Shown here: positions 1 to 11,804 of the stretch, piece after piece
Position numbering within the stretch: position 1 is the stretch's first letter
How the letters are laid out: each line of letters begins with the position of its first letter
Assembly (NCBI GenBank): GCA_963210315.1
Contig: OY723286.1
Span: 2,169,761-2,233,760, forward strand
DNA length: 64,000 bases
Source of the DNA: Rhynchopus euleeides
Lineage: Eukaryota > Euglenozoa > Diplonemea > Diplonemida > Diplonemidae
Direction: 5' to 3'
Position numbers and translations under genes: made by a program
The notes under the pieces: generated by a model
Told to the model about the DNA's origin: nothing
The model's input: the letters and a program-made list of their open reading frames with translations, nothing else
The model's database searches: none

Positions 1-40
1 ACTCCCACGCGCTCCCACTACGGCGCAAGGAACAGATACT

Positions 41-90
41 CACTACCGTGGCCTCCGGCGGCTGGGGGGCTCCGCCCCCCAGACCCCCCC
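41..90 (+). repeat. GC-rich hairpin repeat, copy 1 of 3
   Basis: A roughly 50-bp block that recurs at 15731 and 15891. Its core is a perfect stem (GGGGGGC-TCC-GCCCCCC) preceded by CCGTGGCCTCCGGCGGCT. Copies 1 and 3 are also followed by a similar TGTA/TTGTAGCGTGTGC tail, so the repeat unit may be longer than the hairpin. Confidence 0.8.
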
Positions 91-91
91 T

Positions 92-840
92 GTATAGCGT
101 GTGCAGCACTACAGCGTGTGCACGAGGTTTCACATACAACATGCTTCGTGGGGTCCCCACGTCCAGTGCTGGCATCAGTGTCTTGAACAGGCTACACCCT
201 CGCCGTATCAGGGGTGGCACTCAAGCTGGCACATGTTTGCCTACTTGGTGGCGTTGTTGGCAGTTGAGCTGAGTGGGGAACTCCCGTCCCTGCTTTCCGA
301 GCAGGTGCCTGACCCCTAGCCCGGGTTGTTACTGATCACATGCTGTAGAGACAACCAGGACGGAAAATTTGAGTGTCTTCAAACAAGCCCATTTTTTCAA
401 AATGACCCCACTACGATCCGGGCGAGGCTCGGAAATGCAACGAAACGCGGTTTCCCCGCCCAAAAACGAGCGCCTTTTTCAGGTACGTTTTTTCGCTCCC
501 GATTTCCAAATTTTGGGTGATTTTTCCAATATTTAGCGCGACCACTGCTCGAGAGAGTGTGCACCGAGGCTTCAAAACAAACAGGTCCCTCGTGGCATTG
601 TGATGTGCCCGGACAGCCTACCTGACGCCACAAAAACAATTCCTGGCGGAGGGAAAAGGGAGGGGGGGTTTTTTGCGGAGAGGCGGGTGGGGCGATTACG
701 TTGCGACCCCTCCCACGCCCCCCACCCCCCCCGGCGCTGACAGAGGCAGGGCTGAAGAAAATACAGTAAGTCCGTCACCAACCCAGAAATAAGAGAGAAC
801 AGTGAACGTTGGGGCGGTGCTCCCCTTCCCCCCCCCCCCC
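92..840. other. No gene recognised
   Basis: Short overlapping open frames with no recognisable domain. The stretch ends in a long C tract that abuts the fold-back element. Confidence 0.6.
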
Positions 841-1992
841 TAGGGGGGGTCAAATGGGGGTGACAAACACGATTTTTCAAAAAACCGGCGCAGAGGCCCC
901 AAAGCCCCCGTAAACCCTCCAAACCCCCCCAGATCGGTCCGGAAACCCATCGAACCCCACTTTTCCACCATTCCGGGCACCTCAGGTGCCCGAATTGGGG
1001 TACCTAAATTTTGTGCCACCGTTTGGTACCGGACAGTGCCACTGTGTGGGAGGTTGGAAAAGAAAATGCCCCAACACACCACATCTGAGGGTTGCAATGC
1101 ATGTTGCTTGCCAACCACGTCATCCGGTGGGTGTCAGGCGCTATGTAGGTGGCATGAGCCAGGTCTTCGATGTGTTCTGGCTTGTATATGTACCTCCCTG
1201 CCTGCGGCACAGGCACTGCCTTTGTCCCCCACACCAGCCACAGAGAGCGTATTGTACTCGGTCCACGGTTGCTGATTCATTGTGATGCGTTGTATCCTCG
1301 AGTGAACGTCACACACTAGTGGCACCACCACCCGCCATCCGAGAGCTGTATTGACTTTGCGCCCTTCCGTTGCATTCACCTCGCCACGCATATTGCACCG
1401 TTCAGTACCAGTGCTCTTGGGCCAGGCAAAGTAGACCGCAGCAACTACCAATTCTGGCACAATGGGTACCACGACAGCGCACTTCGTGTGTTCCCGGAAT
1501 GTACAGCTCGTGTTGCAACAGTCGTTGTCAACACATCCCGGTTGTGGAGCACTGCTGCACAGGAATCACACGACCATCTGGACTTGTTCCGTACCTACAG
1601 GCAGCCTCCCGGTGCATGGTGGCAGGGAGGTACATATACAAGCCAGAACTCATCGAAGACCTGGCTAATGCCACCTACATAGCGCCTGACACCCACCGGA
1701 TGACGTGGTTGGCAAGCAACATGCATTGCAACCCTCAGATGTGGTGTGTTGGGGCATTTTCTTTTCCAACCTCCCACACAGTGGCACTGTCCGGTACCAA
1801 ACGGTGGCACAAAATTTAGGTACCCCAATTCGGGCACCTGAGGTGCCCGGAATGGTGGAAAAGTGGGGTTCGATGGGTTTCCGGACCGATCTGGGGGGGT
1901 TTGGAGGGTTTACGGGGGCTTTGGGGCCTCTGCGCCGGTTTTTTGAAAAATCGTGTTTGTCCACGTAAAAGGGTGGCATTTGACCCCCCCTA
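841..1992. mobile_element. Fold-back element with ~365-bp inverted arms
   Basis: Positions 841-1202 and 1621-1992 are near-perfect reverse complements, separated by about 420 bp of unrelated sequence. Both arms end outward in TAGGGGGGGTCAAATG. The outermost ~20 bp differ by a small indel and the rest is almost identical. C tracts lie outside both ends in the same orientation, which could be a target duplication or a C-rich target. No transposase is encoded, so it is non-autonomous: a fold-back or large MITE-like element. The near-identity of the arms suggests recent arrival or gene conversion between them. Confidence 0.8.
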
Positions 1993-2325
1993 CCCCCCCC
2001 CCCCCCCGCCATACTCCCACCCCCCTCCCACGCCGGATCTGTAGATCTGTCGCGGATTCGGCACGATAGTGCTTGCCGCCTCACGAGGCGATTTCACCTC
2101 TTAGGGGGACAGCACCACTCCACACCGCACAGGCACTCCGACCATCCACAGCCCCTCTCCCACCCCCATGCCATGCGGAGCAGCAGCCCCGCTCGCTAGG
2201 TGAAGCCATTGGGTGGAACGGGTGAGAGGGAGGGAGAGACCAACCAAGAGAAGAGCTGAGAGAGGAGGGCCTCCACCTCGCCTACCCACCACCACCACCA
2301 CCACCACCACCCACCACTGCTAGCG
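1993..2325 (+). promoter_or_regulatory. Upstream region of the 2326 gene with CCA microsatellite
   Basis: Non-coding leader. It has a polypyrimidine start and a (CCA)n run at about 2287-2316 directly before the ATG. I see no TATA box or other definite promoter motif. Confidence 0.4.
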
Positions 2326-5300
2326 ATGCCCGCCTCTGGGGGCGATGGGGATGGCGGGAAGGGCAAGGGTGCTGCCGCGGTGCTGGACAACCCTATCGAG
2401 GAGCTGCGCGGGAAGCTCGCCACTGCCGAGCTGTCGGAGGCGCTGTCCGGGTTCGAGCGGGACTATGCGGCGGGTCTGCCGGGGCCTCCGGGCGGGGGTG
2501 TCCTGTGCGTCGAGAGCATCGGCATCGAAGTGGCGCACAGCCTCCGCCAGGAAGCCGCAGAGCTGCAGGCCCGGCAGGACATGCGAACCGCCGCAAGGCA
2601 CACCCGCGACATGCGTCGCCTCGACGAGACACGCTCCAAAGCGCTTCTGCAGGCGACACACTCTGTGCAGGCCGACATCGCAGGGGAGAGGCAGCGGCAC
2701 CGCGACGCCAGGATTCGGAAATCTGTCACACTGCATAACGTCGATGCCTACTTCCAGCAGGTCCAGGCGAGGCTGAAGGGGTTTGTCGATGTGAGGAAAT
2801 CGCAGATCCGGCAGAGGTACGGCGAGCTCACCACCACAACGACAACAGCGTTCAGCGTGGATGCGGTCGACTGGGACGCCCTGCCCCAGCAGGTGGAGAT
2901 CCGCATCGCTGCAATCCGCGGGGTGCGCGACAAGATCCCCCCCGGCGACTACGCCCTCCTGGTGTCGAAGTTCGACAAGCTGGGCGGTTCCGCCTACCGC
3001 TGGAGCAGGCGCAGCCTGCGCGGGCCCAACCCCCCGCCGTGCCCCCTCCACCCCGACACCCCTGCCCCGTCCTGCGAGGTCTGCAGGGGCTGGCTGGGCT
3101 GCACACCTCCTGTGGCACACGGGGGGTCCCCCTTCGACGTGACCCTGTCCCCCGACACCTCTGTGTACACATGCTTCCCGCCGAGGCGCCGCATCAAGCC
3201 CTACGCCTCCTTCATGTTCGAGCTGGTCAGGCTGCCGGGCGGGGCAGCGTCTGGGCCAGGGGTGCCACAGGAGCTGCCGCAGACTGTGGGGTGGGCTGCC
3301 TTTCCGGTGATCGATCAGAACTTCACTGTCATCAAAGGGAGGTTCCGGACACCGATGCTGCGTGGGGCGCCGAACAGCCGCGTCGAACACTACAGCACCA
3401 TCCAGGGCATCATCACGGAGGACGTGGAGGCGTGGCTGGGCAATCTCTACTTCGAGGTCCTCCCCTACCCGCGTGAGTGCGATGGGCGGAGCGAGTTCGA
3501 CATCCAAGCCCAGGAGAGCTCTGAGCGGCTCTCTGTCAACCCGGGGTGCCGCCCGGCAGAGGGAGGCAGCGCATCCCCCGCACACTCGCGGAGGCCGTCG
3601 GGGCTGGCGCCGTCCCCCCGGCATAAGGGGCGCGGCAGGGGCGGGGGTGCCGAGGGGCAGGCGACGCCGCCGGGGCAAACCCGCAGCGCCTCCCCCCAGC
3701 AGCAGCAGCAGCAGCCGGCGAAGCGGAAGAGCGTGATGTTTGTCGACGATGGCGATGCCGGATCCCCCGGGGGCGCCAGCCTGCGGAGGGGCAGCACCCG
3801 CCCCCGGGGAGGCAGCGGGGGTGGCGGCGGCGAAGCTGTTGCCGCCGTTGCCGCTGTGTCGGGCCCCGCCTCGCCCTTCAAACCCATGACGTCGTGGCGC
3901 CGCCGCCTCAGCAGCGTCACTGCTCTTGGGAAACCGTCTCAGCTGTTTGGGGCACGGGGTGGTGCCGCTGCCAGCGGCACCACCGAAAACCCGCTCCTCT
4001 CCCTGCAGGAGCCGGACTCCCTGGCGTCGTCGCTGCGGAGTGGGGGTGGCGGCGCCACAGCTGGCGTGGGTCTGCACAGCAGCCTCCGCGGGGCGCTGCG
4101 GCGCGGCACGCTGGGGTCATCCGTGGGGAGCCTGGAGGATGGCGGGGCTGGTGGCGCCGCCTCGCCCTCCCGCAGCAGCAACGTGCAGGGGTCTGACGCC
4201 GCAGGGTCCCCGCAGCACTCCCTGGGTGGGGTGCGGCGGCGGAGGCGGAGGCGTTCGTCGCAGGCTGGGGGCGGCGGCAGCGACAACGGGAGCGGCACCG
4301 ACAGCAACGCGTGCAGCTCGCAGGGCTCCGACGACGGGTCGGATGCGTCGGACGGGTCGGCAGACCCTGCAGAGGAGGGCGCGCTCCTCTTCGGCCTGAT
4401 CGACTCCGACGGCAGCGGGGTGCTGTCACGCGAGGAGCTGTCCTGCTACCTGGAGAGGTACCCCGAGGTGAAGGGGCGCCTCGGCGTGTCCTCCATCGCA
4501 GAGTTCCTCGCCCTCCTCGACAGCAACAACGACGGGATGATCGACAGGGGCGAGTTCGCAGCGGTCTGGGCTGCGATGGCCTCAGGCGCGGCCTCCCTCC
4601 TCGCAGAGCCCGAGGGCCTTGCGTGGAGTGTCACGGCCACCGCCTTGCAAGGCAGCCCTGCTTGGGAGGGCGGTGGTGGTGGTGGTGGTGGTGGGGCTCC
4701 CGTGGTTGGTGCTGCCCTCAGGAGGCTGCAGCAGCAGCAGGGTGGTGAGGCGGGGGAGGGTGGTGGTGGTGGTGGTGGTGAGGGGGGCCTGTTCGCCAAG
4801 CTGCGGGGGCTTGCGGGGAAGAACCGGCAGGCGCGGCGTGTGGCGACGGAGAGGGCGGAGCGGTGGGGGCTGCACACCTCCAACGTCAACGAGAGTGTGT
4901 TTGGGAATGCGAGGTCGCTTCCGTGGAGCCTGCAGCTGGAGTATTGCTGGCGGGGGATCCTCGACGAGCTGCATGTGAAGCGCCCGCACGAGCCACGGTT
5001 CTGGTTCATGATGTGCGTCATCGCGCTGTGCCTCTACGGGCATGTCTACCTGCATGGCCTTGCGAAGTACCTCGCAGTGGCAGTGCTGGGGATCCCCACA
5101 TCGACAGTGGAGCCGCGGTGGTATGGGCTGCACGTCGACTACGACATGAACCACACCACCGCCTTCAACGAGCTGTTCATCCTGCTGGTGAGTGCCGGTG
5201 CTGGTGCGGCCCTCATCGTGCTGCTGGTGCTAGGGGGTGCTGCCGTGAAGTTTGCGACTGCGAGCCTCCCGGACCAGATCTCCAAGTTTGTGTACTGCCT

Positions 5301-6087
5301 GTCGCTGGCCTACTTTGTCTTCCCCTTCGTGCAGGCGGCGGTCGACTCCCAGCTGGAGCCTGACCCAAATGCGAACGGCGTTCGGCAGTCGGATCTCCTG
5401 CGGCTCTCTGCCTTCTACACACGTGCCAAGTACGAGCCGTTCTTCGGTGCCATCACCTTCGCTGTGATCTACCTCAACCTGTCAGCCGTGCTGTGCACGG
5501 TGAACTTCTTCTACACGATGCGGATCCACCTCAACGGCATCCTGCAGGACTGCTACTGGCGGATCAACGTCTGCACCGACCGGACCTGGTTCATGCCGAA
5601 CGATCTCGAGGTGTCCAAGGCAGAGCTCGAGCACATATGCGCCAAGGCGGAGCGTTGGCGGGGACAACACGGCGAGCGGCGGAAAACCTGCGTTTCCCTG
5701 GTGGCCACAACAGATGAGGCCGACCCGCACTACCTGCAGAAACAGCTGCACATCGAGATTTACACGATCAACCCTTTCCACGTGGTATGCTTCTGAGATG
5801 TCAGCCCCCATGTGCTTCTCACCGCCATACAGTAGTGGTTCGAATGGAAGGGTCCTGCCACCACACAGACACCACAACACTGCCCCCCTCCACAGAACGA
5901 GTTCGGCAAGGCGGAGACGCAGCGCCGCATCTACCGCGAGTTCTACGTCCTTCCGGACGGGGGCATCGTGGAGGCACGGAAAGAGCGTCTCCCCACGTTC
6001 ATCAAGACCAAAGCGTCGACAAAGATGAACGCAGCAGACGTGCAACGCGTGCGCCGCCTCAGCCGCGCCAACAGCAAAGCACCCTGA
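2326..6087 (+). CDS. C2-like / EF-hand / four-transmembrane protein, two exons
   Basis: Exons 2326-5784 and 5896-6087 give 1216 aa. The start is the first in-frame ATG after the CCA microsatellite. Residues ~60-170 are charged and helical. Residues ~205-385 look C2-like, with a GWAAFPV strand typical of such domains. A long disordered Gly/Ser/Arg-rich region follows. Two EF-hand loops lie near residues 690-705 (DSDGSGVLSREE) and 731-742 (DSNNDGMIDRGE), with Asp/Asn at calcium-binding positions. Four hydrophobic segments follow at ~893-915, 950-980, 985-1008 and 1040-1065. A cytosolic tail crosses the intron. The sequence suggests a calcium-responsive membrane protein. I do not recognise a named family, and channel or transporter function is unproven. 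Gly-rich microsatellites inside the frame (4670-4780) imply length variation. Confidence 0.8.
5785..5895 (+). other. Spliceosomal intron, 111 bp
   Basis: Donor GTATGC at 5785 and acceptor CCTCCACAG ending at 5895. Splicing joins codons in phase 0 (…PFHV|NEFGK…) and avoids a TGA eight nucleotides into the intron. The downstream exon stays open for 63 codons in one frame and is rich in Lys and Arg. Confidence 0.8.
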
Positions 6088-6290
6088 AGGGGGCGTGGAG
6101 CGTGGGGGATGGTGAGCGCGTCCGCCTCCCTTTCCCCCCTCTCCCCCCCTCGCATTGCTGCCTTACATACTCTCCCTAACCCCTCCCCGACCTAGCTGCT
6201 GGCCCGAGTCGTTGCAGCCGTTACAGCCTCCTTCCCCCCTACCTGCCATCCCCCCTCCCCTCCATCCCCCCTTTGCCCCACACAGCCACC

Positions 6291-7463
6291 ATGGGTAAAG
6301 GGTGGGTGACCACCTTCTGTTGCACCCGCGGCTATTCTATATTGTCACTTTCTCTTGCACCTGGCACAGGCCCAACCCCCAGCACCACCAGAGGCCAACA
6401 CCCCTGCAGGCAGAGGCGGGTTTGTGAAGCTTTGGGGGGTTGTGTGATGGCAGCCCACCTTGCCCCGCCTGGGGGAGTGCAGGCGGAGGGGGAGCCCGAC
6501 GTGCGCGCCATGTCGAACGAGGCTATCATGAAGCGGCTGATGATGATCCACCAGGAGGGGCGCGAGCGGGCGCAGCAGAGCCAGTTTGCCAAGGCTTTCC
6601 TGATGGACGAGCTGCTGAAGACCTGTGCCGAGCAGCAGCAGCAGCCAGGCCCCGCCGACCCACACCCCGAGGCAGACGTGGTGGAGCGGCTGCTGCTGCA
6701 CCACTGGGCAGGGCGCACCGCTGAAGCAGAGACGCAGTTCCAGCTCAGCCTGCTGATAGACGAGCTGGTTGGCCTGACGCAGGACGCCCCCCGCCCCCGC
6801 ATCACACGCGAGGTGCTGACGCGCATCGAGGAGGGCGTGCAGCAGACAGCGCCAATAGAGGAGGTGTCGGTGCAGCCCGTCAACCTGCAGCGCACCTACA
6901 CCTTCGGGGAGGACACAGAGGGGGACGAGGGGGAGGCCCTGAGTGGGCTGCTGGCGGAGGAGACGACCAGCACCGATGTCCCGACGCAGGGGAGTGACGG
7001 CGGGCACGATGAGGACACGCTCATCGAGCTGCCGCCTGCTGCGGTGTCGCCGAAGGTGCCGCGGAGGCGGGCGGCACGCTTCACCCCGCATACGCATATG
7101 CACGGGGGGAAGCCCTGTGAGTCGTGCCTTCTGATCCAGCGGCGGGAGAAGGAGCGGTTGCGGCAGCTCGACAAGCTGCGGTCGCACATCCTGCTGCGGA
7201 CAGCTGTGACGAAGCTGCACGGAGAGCCGTCGTCACGGCGGTCGCAGTCGTCCTACTACGACCCGTATGACCCGTACTCCGCGGCCAGTGGGGGCAGGTC
7301 GTCCAGCGGCAGTGTGCGGTCACGTAGGGCAACCTCCCCCAAGCCCTACAAGGTGCCCCCCCAGGTGATAGCGCAGAGCAGGAAGGGCGGGGGGAGGCTG
7401 CGCACCACCTCGCAGCACCGTTCCCCCAGGTCCCTCGGCGCGTGGATGGGGAACACTGTGTGA
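6291..7463 (+). CDS. Hypothetical protein with paired LLxDEL motifs and a CxxC
   Basis: The frame opens from ATG 6291 in a good context (GCCACCATGG). The start is uncertain. A GTAAAG follows at once and a CAG lies at 6367-6369, so a 75-bp in-frame intron (6295-6369) is possible. A second good ATG is at 6447. The protein is about 390 aa if unspliced. Two helical segments carry related motifs (FLMDELLKT and LLIDELVGL), and the 8794 gene has similar ones (HIIDELV, RLLDELLL). An acidic middle is followed by a CESC pair in a basic helix and an S/R-rich tail. I recognise no family. The shared motif and tandem position suggest kinship or joint function with the 8794 gene. Confidence 0.65.
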   Translation: MGKGWVTTFCCTRGYSILSLSLAPGTGPTPSTTRGQHPCRQRRVCEALGGCVMAAHLAPPGGVQAEGEPDVRAMSNEAIMKRLMMIHQEGRERAQQSQFAKAFLMDELLKTCAEQQQQPGPADPHPEADVVERLLLHHWAGRTAEAETQFQLSLLIDELVGLTQDAPRPRITREVLTRIEEGVQQTAPIEEVSVQPVNLQRTYTFGEDTEGDEGEALSGLLAEETTSTDVPTQGSDGGHDEDTLIELPPAAVSPKVPRRRAARFTPHTHMHGGKPCESCLLIQRREKERLRQLDKLRSHILLRTAVTKLHGEPSSRRSQSSYYDPYDPYSAASGGRSSSGSVRSRRATSPKPYKVPPQVIAQSRKGGGRLRTTSQHRSPRSLGAWMGNTV

Positions 7464-8793
7464 GTGTGAGAGGGGAGGGGGAGGGGCCGATGTGATGTGT
7501 TCTTTTCATTTTGGCCATTATTTCTTTCTGTATTTTTTTGAGTCAGATTCGACGCGTGCAACCCCTTGCGGGCCAGCTATACATATTTGTGGTGCGTGAG
7601 TCTTTTATGAAAGAATACAGGGGCCTCTGCTGTGTGTCGCTGTGGCGGCACCTAATTTGTTCAGGCGCTCTTTTCTGTACATTGAGAGCGAATACCCCAG
7701 GCATTCTTTTCTGAATCAAATTGTCAATTTGTGTGCTGGTTCCGACAGATGGCTTTGTGTGTGGAATCACAAAGAACTGAACCTCTTTTGTGCTCAGTGA
7801 GCAGAAGTGACGTTCGGCAGTGGGATCGTCAACGCATCCCAGGAATCGCGAAAGTACCCGAAGTGACTTACCCTTCTGTTTCGGATCTTCTTGAACAGGC
7901 GGGGTTCTGATTGGTGCCGTCGGACTGTTCTTGTTGTCCTGTGTGGGACTCGCGGGCATCGACAACGGCACGGGCATCCTGGTGCATATTTACACTTGAT
8001 AGGCACGCACTACCGAGCAGAACTCTTTCCCAGAGCGGTAGGGAGGACCCTTCTTCGGGCAGTGTTTGCTTTACCTACGTTCCCTGGCCCCGGACTATTG
8101 CGCACTGGGTCTTGTGTGCCTGTCGTGGTGTGCGGGTTGCGTACTCCAGTCTCATGCCTTCGGGACACGTTGTCACGGCAAGTGGTGCCCGAAGCACCGG
8201 CTCCCCGATCACGCCACAGGGCCCAGTTTATGTTTCAGCCCGGGACAGATCCAGAGGCTGTCTTTCCGATCCCCTGCCACCGCCACGTGAGAGTTATCAC
8301 TTCTGTCCGTCGTGCCTCTTTGTTTGCAACACATCTTCGCCCTTCGGCACCACCTTTCCTCACGAGGAACCCTGCTATCCCCCTCCACTCCCCCCCCCGC
8401 CCATGCGCCTGCCTCGCTCGCTTTGCTGCGCTTGCGGCAGATTCAGCACAAATCCCGCGCTGTCTCCTCTTGAGGTTTGAGGGACCCTGTCCCTGACCGG
8501 TTCTGTGTACAGGCGGACTTGGATGTGCGACTTTTATCCGATCCTCCAGTCAAGTTCTGTCTGGGGGTGATGTATGGGGTTGGTGGTGGTGGGGGTTGGG
8601 TGGGCAATGGGTTGTTTTTTTAACGCCAGTTGTGGCGCGCCAAGATGCCCAGTCAAAGTAGAACATACGAAATGCCTCCAGCCCCACCCCCTCCAGCCCT
8701 TCTTTCTGCTCCGCGCCACGCGTGCTGCACAAGAGACTGCCCACCAACCCCTACAGGCGACACAACACCGCGGCAGTGCCTCGGACGTCCCCA
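7464..8793. other. Intergenic / untranslated region
   Basis: Frames here are short and lack domains. The proximal part is probably the 3' UTR of the 6291 gene. The 150 bp before 8794 is pyrimidine-rich with CAG acceptors, so it may hold a 5' UTR intron of the next gene. Confidence 0.45.
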
Positions 8794-9972
8794 ATGGCCG
8801 CGCAACCCGGTGGGCAGGTTGCTCAGGGTAACTGGGGCGGCCCCGATGCACAGTGGATGCGAGGAGTGCTGGACAAGGCGTTGGCCAACCCCCGTGCGCA
8901 GCACATCATCGACGAGCTGGTGACACGGCACGCGTCCGACCAGATGGAGGCCCGGGTGCGGGAGTACGAACGCGACCGCCTCCTGGACGAGCTCCTCCTC
9001 CGCCGGGGCCTCTCCCCGCCTGGCAGCGGCAGCCCCAACGGGAGGCCTGCTGTCTCGCCTGTGTGGTCCACACCCAACCCGCACGACCAGGTCTTCGGGA
9101 GCCCGCAGTCGAAGCACCCCCCACCCACACGCCCGGTCAGCAACGGCGCACCCGGGACACCCCCGCTGCGTGACAGCGGCAGCGCCTCCACAGACTCACA
9201 CGACGCGTCGATGTCGCGGCTGTCGTCGGAGATGATCCTCAGGATCCAGAGCCCGCGATCCCCCGACCACCGCAGCGGCAAGGCAGGAGGGACGCCTCGC
9301 CACGCGATGCGGCGGCAGACTCTCCCGGCGGGCGCCATCACCCTCGGGTCAAACCTGGGTGGGGGTGGGGACAACGCGTCGTGCATTTCGATGCAGTTCC
9401 CCACAGACGACTTCTCCGCCATCCGGCAGTTCCTCAAGTCTGCTCCCCCCTCCGAAGTGGGCACAGACGACACGGGCGAGGAGCTCAGCGCCGTGCCGCG
9501 CAGGCGGAGGCGGGAGAAGGAGGAGGACGAGGTTGGGGACGAGGTGGTGACCTACTCGGAGGAGGGGCTCAACCCGGAGGACGTGGAGAATGCGTCTGCC
9601 GATCAGCTCACGCGGGAGCTGTTCAAGCGGTACGACAGGGATAGGGACGGGCGGCTGAACCGCATGGAGTATGGAGAGTTCCTGAAGCACATATCGCACG
9701 ACGATGACAACCCGATTCAGGAGACCTACCGGAAGCGCCTGACAATGGATGATTTCAAAACGAAGCTCAGCCCTTCCCGTGTTTCAGCGATCCGCAGGCT
9801 GCTGCTGGCACCGCCGATCGGGTCCATCGCAACCGTGGATGGGGTGGAGGGGCGGGCCAATGGCAAGAGGGGCCGTATCAGAGGCGTGCGACGGGACGGC
9901 CTCGTGGAAGTCAACCTTGCGGGAGGCACCCGTGAGGTGGTCGACCCGGAGAACCTCATCTGGGAGGAGTAG
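8794..9972 (+). CDS. EF-hand protein with C-terminal SH3-like fold
   Basis: 392 aa from ATG 8794 (CCAATGGCC). The frame is open further upstream but has no earlier ATG. N-terminal helices contain HIIDELV and RLLDELLL, echoing the 6291 product. A Ser/Pro-rich linker and an acidic stretch follow. An EF-hand lies near residues 270-298, with the loop YDRDRDGRLNRMEYGEF keeping acidic calcium ligands at positions 1, 3 and 12-equivalent. The C-terminal ~60 residues (GSIATVDG…GKRGRIRG…GLVEVNL…NLIWEE) look like a small KOW/SH3-type barrel. This implies a soluble calcium-sensing adaptor, but the partner is unknown. Confidence 0.7.
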   Translation: MAAQPGGQVAQGNWGGPDAQWMRGVLDKALANPRAQHIIDELVTRHASDQMEARVREYERDRLLDELLLRRGLSPPGSGSPNGRPAVSPVWSTPNPHDQVFGSPQSKHPPPTRPVSNGAPGTPPLRDSGSASTDSHDASMSRLSSEMILRIQSPRSPDHRSGKAGGTPRHAMRRQTLPAGAITLGSNLGGGGDNASCISMQFPTDDFSAIRQFLKSAPPSEVGTDDTGEELSAVPRRRRREKEEDEVGDEVVTYSEEGLNPEDVENASADQLTRELFKRYDRDRDGRLNRMEYGEFLKHISHDDDNPIQETYRKRLTMDDFKTKLSPSRVSAIRRLLLAPPIGSIATVDGVEGRANGKRGRIRGVRRDGLVEVNLAGGTREVVDPENLIWEE

Positions 9973-11804
9973 AGGCGAAGAGGCACCGAATGCGGTTTCC
10001 AGGGGTTTCGTGCTGCCCTATCCGGGTGAGGGTGGGGTGGGGTGGGGTGTGTGGGGTGTCGGAATGTGCAGACACCGGAGATGTCGGGTAAACTGTATCG
10101 GCCCTAGAGGCCCGCCCCCCCCCCGCCTCCAATTGTATTTGTTGTTGCCATCACACCGACCCCCATGCAGGTCCAGGGCCTCGAGGCCTCCGTTCTTGGA
10201 AAGAAACATAAGTTGAACCAAAACAAAAGGCAGGTGCCGGGTCACGGCACTTGCTTACTACAGTAAGCCCGAAGCTCGTGGCGGGGTGTGGGGGGTGGTG
10301 GGGGTGGGGTGTTTGTTGTTCACTTGCCGTGGCACAGAGTGCAAAAATGCCAACGGGGAAGAGAGAGTTCTCTCGTATCAAGCCACGTGTCTCATCCAGT
10401 TCAGTCTAGTCAGTTTCACCGTGCGTTGTTCTTGTCCCTACCCCTTTTTTTGAAAAATGAATACATGAATCGTGCATTTCGCAAGAGCCTTTCTGAATCC
10501 TGACTTCTGCGTGTTTCTGCCACTTTTCGATCCAGCAGGGCACACGGGGTCTCTTCTCGATTCCGTGTTTGATTCCGTTCACCCCACACACACACGAGAA
10601 CGAAGCAAATAGGTCACCTGGAAGAGGGCTGCGAAGACGGCGGGCTGTCCTTCGCTTGCCACACACACACACTTTTCTTCGGGCACGTGTGCGCAAGGAT
10701 GCCGCTTCCAGTGATCTGTGCTGGTTACGTAGTGCTGCGTTTGTACCCGTCCATCTCAAAGAAGATACGTGCTACGCTGTGGTAAGCAACAACGTCCGTC
10801 TCCACCCTCCTGGTGGGCTTGGGCCCACCAGGAGGGCTTTCGCCCAGAACTGCAGAGGTGCTGAACTGACGAACAGTTCACAGAGACAGGCCACAGCCCT
10901 GCCCAGGATCACTGGAGGCGACACTTTGTGTCACACAGGGGAGGCAGCTCCCATTGTAAGATGTTTCGGAGACAATTTTCTTCCTCCCTTTCAAAGCAAC
11001 CCGCAAATTCGGTCGTGCCACACACAACAAAACCCAAACTCTCTCGATCAGGCTGTTCAGCCTGAGCTCATTGTTCTGTCAAGTCATTTCGGGCTGGCTG
11101 GGTGTGTGTGTCTCAGGGTGCGGGGTGGTGCCGACTCTCTCTGTGCCAGAAGGGTTAGGCCTACCGATTGCGAGAACACAGCCCCTTTGCTGCGTGGTGA
11201 TGTTCCGCAAAGAGTGTTGCGTTGCTGTGCCGCACGCTGCAGAGCTGCATGTTTGAACCAATTTACCGATTCATCCGCTAAAAAGGGGGGCTTCGAGGTG
11301 TACAGAAGTTATGGGGGGGGTGGGGGGGGCTCCGAAGCGAAGACAACCGCTTGTCGGCAAACACCCATGGAGGTCAATTGTTTCGAGAAACTGTAAATGC
11401 ATTTGTTGCCGCTCGTTTCCGTTTTTCACATCACTTAGTGTGCCGCCGCGGTTTTGTGGGTGACACCACGAGAAATAAAATGTCACAAATTGCCATGCTT
11501 GCTGCTAAATGATATTGGGATTGGGACTTTCGGGGTCCTCGCATTTTTTTTTGGTGGCGAGATATGTGCATTTTTATTGGGGGCGAGATTGGGTGGGTGG
11601 GGGTGGGTGGGCGCAGCCTCGGAGTGTTTAGCTAAGGGAATCGGCAGGAGTTTGGAGCCAAGGCGGTGACCGGGTGTGTCTCCGGTTTGATTTGTTGACT
11701 TCTACTTTCTTAGAATCCACACATCCTCTGAATTAGGTTACACTAACCCGCGCTCGCTTCGCCTCTCGCTTTTCGTTCTTCTTTTTTACCCTCCTTCCCT
11801 TAAT
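9973..11804. other. Intergenic region
   Basis: No credible gene. A 275-codon open stretch at 10569-11396 lacks domain character and looks spurious. The stretch contains simple GT and C/A tracts and one long hairpin (10805-10836). The last ~150 bp are pyrimidine-rich and probably belong to the retroelement leader. Confidence 0.5.
10805..10836. repeat. Perfect 14-bp hairpin
   Basis: CCCTCCTGGTGGGC, a TTGG loop, then its exact complement. It is isolated and there is no gene close enough to give it a function. Confidence 0.7.

Noticed and set aside
2320..4077. 585-codon minus-strand ORF
   Set aside because: Lies opposite the C2/EF-hand gene. Open only because of high GC, with no domain.
10569..11396. 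275-codon ORF
   Set aside because: No domain, low-complexity composition and poor start context. Probably chance.
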